DNA from: SAR324 cluster bacterium
GTDB lineage: Bacteria > SAR324 > JACQKK01
DNA length: 6,639 nucleotides
NCBI GenBank assembly: GCA_022572825.1
Contig: JACZVE010000184.1
Span: forward strand, 1-6,639
Reading direction: 5' to 3'
Below are positions 1-6,584 of this stretch, piece by piece (within the stretch, counting starts at the first letter, position 1; every line of letters starts with the position of its first letter). The notes beneath the pieces were generated by a model that ran no database searches, was not told the DNA's origin, and worked only from the letters and a program-made list of their open reading frames with translations. The position numbers and the translations under genes are program-made.

Positions 1-1123
1 GGCAGACACCCGCGCCGTTGAACAGCTCCGCCGCGCCCAGAAACCCGCGATGGTTGTCAAACTCAAAGTACGTCTCGACAGCGGGCATGGCGACATCCGT
101 CTTGCGAGGCCGGATGCGGGTCGAGGCGGTGATGGACTCGATCGGTCGCGGCTGGACGATGTTGCCGGGATTCAAGAGCCCCGCGGGGTCGAAGATGGAC
201 TTGATCTGCTGGAAGGCGGACATGAGTTCGGAGCCGTAGAACCGCTCAAGCAAAGGGGTTCGAACACGCCCGTCGCCGTGCTCGCCGGACATGACGCCGC
301 CGAGCGATCGCGCCAGGTCGGCGATCTCGATCGCGATTGAGTGCATGCGTGCGCGGTCGTCCTCGTCGCGCAGGTCGAGCAGCGGCCGCACGTGCAGCAC
401 CCCCACCGACGCGTGGGCCCAGAACGCGGCCCGCGTGCCGTGGCTCGCCACGATCTCGCGAAATCGCCGGACGAACTCGCCGAGGCGGTCCGTCGGGACG
501 GCGTTGTCCTCGACGAAGGTGACGGGCTTTCGCCGGCCCGGGATCCCGTGCAGGAGCGGCTCGCCGGCCTTGCGGAGATTCCACGCGTCGAGCATGGCCC
601 CCGGGTCGGTGTGGGTGCGGATCGCGGTGCCGGGGACGATCGATGACAGGCGTGCAAACCGCTCCGCGATCTCGTCGCCGGAGTCATCGGAGAGGTACTC
701 GACGTACAGAACAGCCGCGGGCGTGCGCCCTTCGGGGGGCAGGCGCACCATTTCCATTACCAGCGTGTGCAGAAAGGGGACAAGCTGGGTTTCCCAATCC
801 ATCCACTGGCTGGCCAAGGCGAATGTGCGCTCGTCGTTGCCGTAGAGAAAAGGCGCATGCCGCCGCGCCAGATAACGGACGATGGTATTCGATTCCCACA
901 GGATGAACCCATCCTCGTCGATGGTGGGAACGGTGCCGTTGGGGTTCAGGGCCCGGTATGTCGGCGTGTCGACCACGCCGTAGGGCGGCCCGCGCGAGAT
1001 GTGGCCCTGGGGGCCCATGGTTGCGCTGGCCAGGATCAGCTGGAACGGCAGCCCCGCCTCCTCGCAGGTCCACAGCACCTTCATGGTGCAGGTGGAGGTG
1101 GGCCGGCCCCAGATTTTCAGCAT
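1..1123 (-). CDS. Partial ORF: truncated glutathione S-transferase joined in frame to C-terminal half of a FAD-linked oxidase
   Basis: The frame opens at an ATG (1121-1123) with an in-frame TGA three codons upstream and stays open for 374 codons to the window edge. Residues 1-90 read as a GST thioredoxin fold: start MLKIWGRPTS with a candidate catalytic Ser10, NPNGTVPT with cis-Pro66, and WESN (Glu77-Ser78), which bind glutathione in this family. Residues 105-126 look like the first helix of the GST alpha domain (SQWMDW). From about residue 136 the protein matches the FAD-linked oxidase C-terminal domain of GlcD/YdiJ-type enzymes: RKPVTFVEDNAVP (198-210), HASVGVLHVRPLLDL (237-251), SGEHGDG (279-285) and FDPAGLLNPGNIV (311-323). 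NGAGVC at the edge suggests that an iron-sulfur part follows. The GST alpha domain and the oxidase FAD-binding (PCMH) domain are both missing, so a working enzyme is doubtful. The identity of each half is well supported; whether this is one real gene is not. Confidence 0.75.
   Translation of the reverse strand, partial: MLKIWGRPTSTCTMKVLWTCEEAGLPFQLILASATMGPQGHISRGPPYGVVDTPTYRALNPNGTVPTIDEDGFILWESNTIVRYLARRHAPFLYGNDERTFALASQWMDWETQLVPFLHTLVMEMVRLPPEGRTPAAVLYVEYLSDDSGDEIAERFARLSSIVPGTAIRTHTDPGAMLDAWNLRKAGEPLLHGIPGRRKPVTFVEDNAVPTDRLGEFVRRFREIVASHGTRAAFWAHASVGVLHVRPLLDLRDEDDRARMHSIAIEIADLARSLGGVMSGEHGDGRVRTPLLERFYGSELMSAFQQIKSIFDPAGLLNPGNIVQPRPIESITASTRIRPRKTDVAMPAVETYFEFDNHRGFLGAAELFNGAGVC
713..745 (-). 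other. Junction between GST-like and FAD-oxidase-like coding sequence
   Basis: The change of family falls within about residues 127-137 of the leftmost frame, around the stretch LPPEGRTPAAVLYVEY. The first part resembles the GST alpha-domain pattern (VR.PPE.R), and PAAVLYVEY resembles the oxidase cap domain. The two motifs meet without a frame break. Leucine codons differ on the two sides by my count: right of the join 11 of 14 are CTG and 1 is CTC, while left of it 9 of 21 are CTG and 9 are CTC. A short GC-rich match between two source sequences could explain the join, either in an assembly or by recombination in the cell. Confidence 0.55.
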
Positions 1124-1165
1124 GGCCTGTCAATCCGGTCGGGTAGGTTTGCGCGTGAATGACAT

Positions 1166-1178
1166 CCGCCCTGGGCGG
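1166..1178. repeat. 13-base near-perfect palindrome upstream of the GST-like start
   Basis: CCGCCC-T-GGGCGG is a perfect inverted repeat around one central base. It lies in the 175-base gap between the 94-residue gene and the GST-like start, about 45 bases upstream of that ATG. It could be an operator half-site pair or a small hairpin, but at this base composition chance is a fair explanation. I see no convincing promoter or T-tract terminator in the rest of the gap (1124-1298). Confidence 0.3.
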
Positions 1179-1298
1179 TAGGCAAGCAGCCCGGCGGAGG
1201 TGGGAGCCCAGAGGGAAAGTGGCGCGGCGCGAGGGGAACGCTGCGATGATGGGGAACCGGACAAGGCCCCGGGCCCGGCCGGCCTCCCCCTCACCGCC

Positions 1299-1583
1299 TC
1301 ACCGCTTGCGCGCGATCGGGTTGGGTTTCACCACTTTTACCTCGACAGCGATGTCGTTGATCAGGTTGGCGACGATCTCGCTGTCGATGGGCTCCTTGTC
1401 GATGTTGTGTCCGAAGCGCTCGGCGAGCGGATCCCACAGGTAGGTAAGGTATTCGCCGGCGGAGCTGCCCTCCAGCCAGATCAGCTTGGCAATTTGATCC
1501 TTGTGCTGGAGACTGCTGAGCTCGGTCAGCATCCCCCGCACCTCCCGGAACGTCTGCCCGGGATCGAATCGGAAGTTCTTCAT
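1299..1583 (-). CDS. Small protein of unknown function (94 residues)
   Basis: I do not recognise this protein. The frame runs from an ATG at 1581-1583, directly preceded by an in-frame TGA that fixes the earliest start, to a TGA at 1299-1301. GGAAG lies six bases before the ATG, a good Shine-Dalgarno match. The product is soluble-looking, with no signal peptide, membrane segment or cysteine. Its N-terminal half is acidic/amphipathic and probably helical (residues 10-45), a Trp-rich stretch follows (LIWLEGSSAGEYLTYLW, about 34-50), then a second helical part (65-80) and a basic tail ending in PIARKR. It lies 116 bases after the molybdoenzyme gene on the same strand, so it may share its transcript and could be an accessory factor. 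It is too short for a TorD/NarJ-type chaperone (about 200 residues) and shows no such motif. Confidence 0.7.
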   Translation of the reverse strand: MKNFRFDPGQTFREVRGMLTELSSLQHKDQIAKLIWLEGSSAGEYLTYLWDPLAERFGHNIDKEPIDSEIVANLINDIAVEVKVVKPNPIARKR

Positions 1584-1699
1584 TCAGGTCTTCCGCAGGT
1601 TTAGACAACGCGTATCATGACAAGCGGCGGCCTGTCACACCCCGTCGCGGTGCATGGGCCGTGCCGAAGCCTCCCAACCCGTTGCGCGCGCCCGTCGGA

Positions 1700-4555
1700 C
1701 TATTTCCGCCCGGCCTTCTTGTAGAAGGCCTCGGGTGTGGGGCGCAGCGGACGGATGAACCACAGCGGCCGGCGCAGCCCGTCCGCGCGGTCGGCAGGCC
1801 GCGTCATCGCCAGCCATTCCTTATAGATCTGGAACGACTTGTTGGTGTCCACCTGGATATCCCCATAGCGCTCCCCTGGGCCGGGCTTTTCCACCCGCAC
1901 GCGCTGGTGCCAGCAGTGCATGCCGCTCATGGGGTCCGGATGTACGGCGTGGGTGATGTTCTGGTGCACGCCCCCGTCGCGCCAAAAGATGCGGGCCGAA
2001 TCCGCATCGTCGCTGGCGAAAGGCCGCACGCCGGAAAGCTGGCGCATCGTCCACTGCCCCGGCGCGGTCTCCTCGATCTGGACGGTGTTGGCGGCCCAGC
2101 TATTGCCCTGAGCACCGTCCGGTAGCTTCCAGCGCCCGGTGTGGTGGGAGCAGGCGATCACGCCCGGCTTGATGGCCTCGGTGACCCACACCTTGTCGAT
2201 GAACCAGCCGATGTCCGTGACCAGCTTGACCAGGTCGTGGGTGGCGAAGCCCAGCCGCCGCGCGTCCTGGGCGTTCATCCAGATGGGGTTGCGGTGCGCG
2301 ATCTCGACCAGCCATTTGGCATTGCCCGAGCGGCTGTGAATCAGATTGGGCAGGCGGAAGGTGGGCAGCAGCACATACTCGTTGCGCCCGGGGTCCAGGT
2401 TCTCGGTATGGATGTGGCTCTTGATGTAACCCGGCACGGAATATTCCGGCCAACCCCACTCGTCCAGGGTGGCGGAATAGAACTCCTGCTTGCGCGAGGG
2501 CGTGGGAAAGCCGGCATAGGCTTTGCCGTTCACCTTCACCCCGATGGCCTGCCCGCGGCGGGTGATGCGGCCGGTCTTCTTGTCCGTCCGCGTCCCTTTC
2601 CGCGCGGCGGCGTCCAGCTCGTCCTTGTGCTGGTCGTAGACCGCCGACTGCACCTGGAACGCCCCGTACTTGCACATGTAGCTATAGGGCGTCAGCCCTT
2701 CTCGCCCCGCCACCTCCGGCAGGCCGGGGGTGTGCTCGAAGATGTAGCGATAATACTCCTCGACGGTGATCTTCTCGCCAGGGCGGTAGGGACTGATGAA
2801 GTGCTCGCGGATGCCCAGCCGCCCGTCCGCATCGATGCGCCAGGAAAGCTCGATCCAGAACTCGTCCTCCTCCCACACCTCGCCGGGGTTTGCCTCGTAG
2901 GTGGCGGCGACGGGCCGGCCCTGCTCCTCCAGGTAGCGGCGCAGCACCGGCTGGCGGAATGCGATCCACATGCCGGCGTGGGTCTCGTAGCTGTTCAGGT
3001 CGTGCCGCTCCGAGGCATGGCCCATGGGCAACACGTAGTCGGCGTAGTAGGCCGTCTCGTTCCAGGTGGGCGTCAGGGCGACGTGGGTTCCGATGTACTT
3101 CTGCTCGCGCAGCACCTCGATCCAGGTGAAGCCGTCGGGGTAGGTCCACACCGGGTTGAACACCCGCGTGAAATAAGTGTCGATGCGTCCCCGACCCTCT
3201 TTGAGCATGTGCGGCAGGATCGGGCTCATCTCGAAGTGGGCCAGCGGGTACTCTTGCGGATAGTGCAGCTCGTTCCAGAGCTTCTGCGCCGGCGGATCGT
3301 CGAAGAAGGTGGGCTTGAACTTGTTCCACGTGCTGGGCAGGGTTCCGCCCTTGCTGCCCACGGACCCGGTGAGCACGCTGAGAAAGTGCAGGCAGCGCGC
3401 CACCTGCCAGCCGCCCAGATTGCCCGTTGCAGGGCCGCGCCAGTTATGGGCGGCAAAGCGCGATCCGGCCTCTCCGATGCGCCGCGCCACCGCGACGATC
3501 ATCGCCGCGTCGATCCCCGCCTCTGCCGCCGCATACTCCGGCGTAAACTCAGCGTAGAGCTCCAGCAGCTTATCGATGAAGGTCTCGAAGGTGCGCGGCG
3601 CCTTGGGATGCTTGGCCGCCAGGTACTCCGGCCAGTTGACCCAGTGCTCCATGAACTCCCGGTGGTACAGTCCCTCGGCCAGAATTACGTGTGCCATCGC
3701 CAGCAGCACGGCGGCCTCCGTGCCGGGGTAGGTGGGCAGCCAGTATTTGGCCATGCTGGCCGTGTTGGACAGGCGCGGGTCCATCACCGCCAGCTCGGCC
3801 CCGGCCATCATTCCCTCCACGATGCGCTGGGCGTGCGGGTTGAAGTAATGACCCGTCTCCAGGTGCGAGCTGAGCAGCAGGATGAAGCGCGCATTGGCAT
3901 AGTCCGGCGAGGGGCGGTCGATGCCCTGCCAGATGGCATAGCCCAGCCGGGCGCCGGACGAGCAGATGTTGGTGTGGCTGTTGTGGCCGTCCACGCCCCA
4001 GGCGCGCAGGACGCGGTCCATGTAGCCCTCGTGGCCGGGCCGCCCCACGTGGTAGACCACCTCGTTGTGCCGTTTCTCCACGAGGGCCTTGCGGATGCCG
4101 GCGGCGATGTCGTCGAGGGCGTCGTCCCAGCTCACCCGCTCCCACTGCCCGCCGCCACGCGGCCCCTTGCGCTTCAGCGGGTACAGGATGCGTTCGGGGT
4201 CGTTAATCTGGTTGATGGTGGCCGGACCCTTGGCGCAGAGGCGCCCCCGCGAGCCGGGATGGTAGGGGTTGCCCTCGAAGCGCCGCACCCTTCCGGTGGC
4301 CTTGTCCACGTAGGCCACCATCCCGCAGGCGGACTCGCAGTTGAAGCAGGTGGTCGGCACCAGGTGGTAGCGCCGCTGCTCCCGCCGCGGCCAGGCGGTG
4401 GCCTCGTACTCCACCCAGTCGTGCCATTGCTCCGGGGGCGGGAAGTCCTCCAGCGCCCTCTGGCTCATGCGCGGCAACGATTCCCCCGGCTCCTCCGGCA
4501 GCGTGGGAATCACCTTGAGCGCCTCGGCGGCGCGTTCGATCCAGGATTTGGTCAT
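1700..4555 (-). CDS. Molybdopterin (bis-MGD) oxidoreductase, catalytic subunit of a CISM complex
   Basis: This 951-residue protein belongs to the DMSO reductase superfamily. A [4Fe-4S] motif C70-x2-C73-x3-C77-x29-C107 (CFNCESAC ... LCAKG) is followed by the molybdopterin core: SWDDALDDIAAG (142-153), NICSSGARLGY (196-206) with Cys198 the likely molybdenum ligand, MDPRLSNTA (258-266) and YPGTEAAVLLAM (276-287). Next come NETAYYADYVLP (499-510) and a C-terminal dinucleotide-binding domain at about 725-830. A Cys ligand is the pattern of Psr/Phs/Soe-type enzymes. I chose ATG 4553-4555 because the frame further upstream lies inside the preceding gene and has no domain sense; its ribosome site is weak (GGA at close range). 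The first 69 residues hold no twin-arginine signal, so the protein is probably cytoplasmic. About 120 residues follow the usual last domain, including SGMHCWHQRV (877-886). It pairs with the membrane protein encoded 59 bases upstream. The substrate is unknown; sulfur oxyanions are only one possibility. Confidence 0.93.
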   Translation of the reverse strand: MTKSWIERAAEALKVIPTLPEEPGESLPRMSQRALEDFPPPEQWHDWVEYEATAWPRREQRRYHLVPTTCFNCESACGMVAYVDKATGRVRRFEGNPYHPGSRGRLCAKGPATINQINDPERILYPLKRKGPRGGGQWERVSWDDALDDIAAGIRKALVEKRHNEVVYHVGRPGHEGYMDRVLRAWGVDGHNSHTNICSSGARLGYAIWQGIDRPSPDYANARFILLLSSHLETGHYFNPHAQRIVEGMMAGAELAVMDPRLSNTASMAKYWLPTYPGTEAAVLLAMAHVILAEGLYHREFMEHWVNWPEYLAAKHPKAPRTFETFIDKLLELYAEFTPEYAAAEAGIDAAMIVAVARRIGEAGSRFAAHNWRGPATGNLGGWQVARCLHFLSVLTGSVGSKGGTLPSTWNKFKPTFFDDPPAQKLWNELHYPQEYPLAHFEMSPILPHMLKEGRGRIDTYFTRVFNPVWTYPDGFTWIEVLREQKYIGTHVALTPTWNETAYYADYVLPMGHASERHDLNSYETHAGMWIAFRQPVLRRYLEEQGRPVAATYEANPGEVWEEDEFWIELSWRIDADGRLGIREHFISPYRPGEKITVEEYYRYIFEHTPGLPEVAGREGLTPYSYMCKYGAFQVQSAVYDQHKDELDAAARKGTRTDKKTGRITRRGQAIGVKVNGKAYAGFPTPSRKQEFYSATLDEWGWPEYSVPGYIKSHIHTENLDPGRNEYVLLPTFRLPNLIHSRSGNAKWLVEIAHRNPIWMNAQDARRLGFATHDLVKLVTDIGWFIDKVWVTEAIKPGVIACSHHTGRWKLPDGAQGNSWAANTVQIEETAPGQWTMRQLSGVRPFASDDADSARIFWRDGGVHQNITHAVHPDPMSGMHCWHQRVRVEKPGPGERYGDIQVDTNKSFQIYKEWLAMTRPADRADGLRRPLWFIRPLRPTPEAFYKKAGRK

Positions 4556-4614
4556 CGTATCCGGCTCACTCTGATCAGGCCGTTGTCGAAGTGCTGCTCC
4601 CGAGTTATCGAACC

Positions 4615-6216
4615 TCAACTCAACGAGATCAGCTGCGGCGCGCGCACCCAGACGTGCTCGCCGACCAGCGTGAACAGCAGCACCAGCACGCAGGCCGCCA
4701 ATACCATCAGCCCGTTGCCCGACACCAGCAGCAGGGCCAGCGGCAGCAGGTGGCCCAGCGCCAGCGATGACCAGAACGGCACCCGCAGCGGCCCGCGCGC
4801 AATGAGGCCCAGGGCGGTGGCCGTATCCACCGTCACGTGCGGCGTGGCGAACTCGATGGCCACCAGCAGCAGATGCGCCACGATGGCCACTTCCAGCGCG
4901 ATCAGCGGCGCTTGCAGCACGCCATGGTCCGCCAGCAGGCCCAGCAGCAGCACCGCGGCACTGCCCGTCATGGCGCTGGTGACGATCATGCGCACGGCCA
5001 GCAGCGGGCTCTGCCACAGGTCGCGGCCCTTGGCCTGGCCCAGCAGAAAGGCGGTGTACACTGCCGTCAGTAGGCCCAGCACGACCAGCAGCGCATGCAG
5101 CCAGGGGAACCCGCCCACGCCCAGGAGCAGCAGCAGCAGCCACAGCGATGTCGTCGCGGCGAAGGCCGTGAGGATATAGGCGCCGCGCACCAGCCAGGAG
5201 CGCCATTGCGGCCGCAGCAGCACGTAGAGACAGCGCCCCGGCTGATCGAGATCCTTGATGAGCAGCAGCCCCGTCAGCATCAGAAAAATCAGCGAGAACG
5301 CGGCCAGCGCCAACTCCAGGCGCGGCCGCAGGGTCATCAGTCCCGTCAATTGCAGCAGCAGGGGCAGAAACACCATCCCGGCGGCGACGGACTTGCTCCA
5401 CAGGTACCCGCTGACCTCCCAGTCCCAGAGCACACCGCGCTGCGGAATATCGTAGGTTCGCCGGGCCTGCTCCGCCTCCCGCTGTACCTTGCTTTCGGCC
5501 CGGGCGATGGTGTCCGCGGAGTAGGGCAGCACCTTGAGCAGCCAGGCCACGCTTTCAGCGCCGTTGCCCCGGCCGTCTCCCTCGCCGTGCGGGGCGAAGT
5601 GGCCCACCCCGGCGGTTTGCTCCGTTTGTGAGTAGAGCGGGTCTGCCGGTGCCATCTCGGGCCGGATGGCCGCCGCATCGGCGTCGATGTAGAACAGCTT
5701 GGGCCGGGTGTTCTTTTCCGGCTTGCGCACGGAAACCGGGTGCCGGCTCAAGGTGCGCGCGATCTCGCTCCCGGCATCGTCCATGTCGCCGGAGATGATC
5801 GCGTGCACGGGGCAGACGATCACGCACGCCGGTTCCAGGCCCCGATCCGTGCGGTGCGCGCAGTAGTTGCACTTGCTCGCGGTGTGCGTCTCGGGATCGA
5901 TATGCAGGGCGTCGTAGGGACAGGCCTGCATGCAGGCCTTGCAGCCGATGCAGCGCTCGCGGTCGAAGTCGACGATGCCATCTTCCCGGAGGTACAGAGA
6001 CCTCACCGGGCAGATTTCCACGCAGGGTGCATCGGCGCAGTGATTGCAGCGGTGCACGGTGAACAGGCGCCGCGTATTGGGGTAGGTGCCCTTTTCCACG
6101 TACTTCACCCACGTGCGGTTGACGCCGATCGGGGTATCGTGCTCCGCCTTGCAGGCCACCGTACAGGCGTGGCAGCCGATGCACTTGCGGTTATCGATGA
6201 TGAAGCCGTAGTTCAT
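4615..6216 (-). CDS. Fused four-cluster ferredoxin (NrfC/PsrB-like) and NrfD/PsrC-like membrane anchor
   Basis: This 533-residue protein combines the electron-transfer and membrane subunits of a CISM complex. Residues 1-145 hold sixteen cysteines for four [4Fe-4S] clusters: C12/15/18/22, C57/60/65/69, C89/92/95/99 and C116/119/131/135. KPEKNTRPKLFYI (165-177) resembles the usual end of an NrfC subunit. A charged, Gly-rich linker (about 180-255) leads into an NrfD domain that begins near LWDWEVSGYLWSK (263-275). It has eight hydrophobic helices, the NrfD-type loop RPQWRSWLVRGA between helices 2 and 3, and FLLGQAKGRDLW after helix 4. Separate NrfC and NrfD proteins are typically about 225 and 320 residues, so both parts are nearly complete. 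Basic residues cluster in loops 2-3, 4-5 and 6-7, which by the positive-inside rule puts both ends and the ferredoxin domain in the cytoplasm. The start fits NrfC homologues, although no strong ribosome site precedes it. It is the first gene of the locus. Confidence 0.93.
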   Translation of the reverse strand: MNYGFIIDNRKCIGCHACTVACKAEHDTPIGVNRTWVKYVEKGTYPNTRRLFTVHRCNHCADAPCVEICPVRSLYLREDGIVDFDRERCIGCKACMQACPYDALHIDPETHTASKCNYCAHRTDRGLEPACVIVCPVHAIISGDMDDAGSEIARTLSRHPVSVRKPEKNTRPKLFYIDADAAAIRPEMAPADPLYSQTEQTAGVGHFAPHGEGDGRGNGAESVAWLLKVLPYSADTIARAESKVQREAEQARRTYDIPQRGVLWDWEVSGYLWSKSVAAGMVFLPLLLQLTGLMTLRPRLELALAAFSLIFLMLTGLLLIKDLDQPGRCLYVLLRPQWRSWLVRGAYILTAFAATTSLWLLLLLLGVGGFPWLHALLVVLGLLTAVYTAFLLGQAKGRDLWQSPLLAVRMIVTSAMTGSAAVLLLGLLADHGVLQAPLIALEVAIVAHLLLVAIEFATPHVTVDTATALGLIARGPLRVPFWSSLALGHLLPLALLLVSGNGLMVLAACVLVLLFTLVGEHVWVRAPQLISLS

Positions 6217-6273
6217 GGATGCGACCCGCCGCCGTACCGAACCATTGCGTGCGATCCTGGCGTGAGCGGTCCT

Positions 6274-6309
6274 CGCGCGGCGGGTACAAACGCGCAGTAC
6301 GACCGCGCG
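6274..6309 (-). promoter_or_regulatory. Possible hairpin in the leader of the fused ferredoxin/NrfD gene
   Basis: CGCGCGG (6274-6280) can pair with CCGCGCG (6303-6309). Inside it, GTAC (6284-6287) can pair with GTAC (6297-6300), leaving a small asymmetric internal loop and a nine-base apical loop. The structure would sit between the candidate promoter and the start codon, about 58 bases from the ATG. Such GC-rich pairing can arise by chance, so a regulatory role is speculative. Confidence 0.25.
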
Positions 6310-6334
6310 GGCGCCCGACCAGGATCCTGCAGGA

Positions 6335-6364
6335 ATCTTCGAATTAAGTTTCCCAAGCTGTCAA
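6335..6364 (-). promoter_or_regulatory. Candidate sigma-70-type promoter for the molybdoenzyme locus
   Basis: On the minus strand, TTGACA (6364 to 6359) is a perfect -35 box. Eighteen bases downstream is GAAGAT (6340 to 6335), which matches the -10 consensus at only three of six positions. The spacer is locally AT-rich (AAACTTAATT), unusual for this window. Transcription would start about 110 bases before the ATG of the first gene. The -35 match is clear; the weak -10 box keeps this uncertain. Confidence 0.3.
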
Positions 6365-6449
6365 GGCTTGGCCTGCCACGGCCGGGGCGAGTGCAAAGTC
6401 GCCGGAATCGCCGATTCGAGCTTTCTGCTCGGGACCCCTTCCCCCCTGG

Positions 6450-6480
6450 CCCCCCTTCCCCGCTATGCAGGGAAGGGGGG
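6450..6480. repeat. Perfect 11-bp inverted repeat (hairpin 1)
   Basis: CCCCCCTTCCC (6450-6460) and GGGAAGGGGGG (6470-6480) are perfect reverse complements around a nine-base loop (6461-6469). The transcribed hairpin would be very stable. No T-run follows on either strand, so it is not a standard intrinsic terminator. Similar C tracts just before it (6435-6447) could form alternative pairings. Confidence 0.8.
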
Positions 6481-6518
6481 AATTCCGGCCGTGATCAGCC
6501 TCTTGCAAGGACTTACAA

Positions 6519-6560
6519 GCCCCTCCCTGCCTGGTTGTCTGGACACGCAGGGGGAGGGGC
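6519..6560. repeat. Imperfect inverted repeat (hairpin 2)
   Basis: GCCCCTCCCTGC (6519-6530) pairs with GCAGGGGGAGGGGC (6547-6560), leaving a bulge of two G residues and a sixteen-base loop. The arms share the CCCTCCC/GGGAGGG theme with the flanking hairpins, which suggests a common repeat family rather than independent structures. Confidence 0.7.
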
Positions 6561-6561
6561 G

Positions 6562-6584
6562 GCATCCCGCCGCGGGCGGGATGC
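6562..6584. repeat. Perfect 10-bp inverted repeat (hairpin 3) inside a GGGGAGGGG direct repeat
   Basis: GCATCCCGCC (6562-6571) and GGCGGGATGC (6575-6584) are perfect reverse complements around a three-base loop. The hairpin is flanked by two identical GGGGAGGGG copies at 6551-6559 and 6585-6593. The first copy is also the right arm of hairpin 2, so the second copy could compete for the same partner. Confidence 0.75.

Noticed and set aside
172..687. Minus-strand 171-codon frame rich in Ser/Arg/Thr
   Set aside because: It is an out-of-frame reading of the FAD-linked oxidase segment, which keeps all its family motifs in the frame that runs to the window edge.
684..1133. Minus-strand 149-codon frame overlapping the GST-like sequence
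   Set aside because: It is a shifted-frame shadow; the GST motifs are in the frame that starts at 1123.
1265..1284. GC-palindrome GGCCCCGGGCCCGGCCGGCC as a terminator after the 94-residue gene
   Set aside because: There are many self-complementary registers but no defined stem-loop and no T-tract after it on the minus strand.
1590..1650. Possible promoter for the 94-residue gene (minus-strand GTGACA and GATACG, 16-base spacer)
   Set aside because: The -35 box matches five of six positions but the -10 box only three of six, and other equally poor pairings exist nearby. It is too weak to annotate.
2141..5179. Plus-strand open frame of 1012 codons opposite the molybdoenzyme and membrane genes
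   Set aside because: It is antisense to two strongly recognisable proteins, crosses their boundary, and has no domain resemblance. Long antisense frames are expected in GC-rich genes that avoid the codons TTA, CTA and TCA.
4556..5401. Upstream extension of the molybdoenzyme frame by 282 codons
   Set aside because: The extension lies within the membrane-domain gene in another frame and is low-complexity Ala/Gly/Arg-rich. The catalytic protein makes sense from the ATG at 4553-4555.
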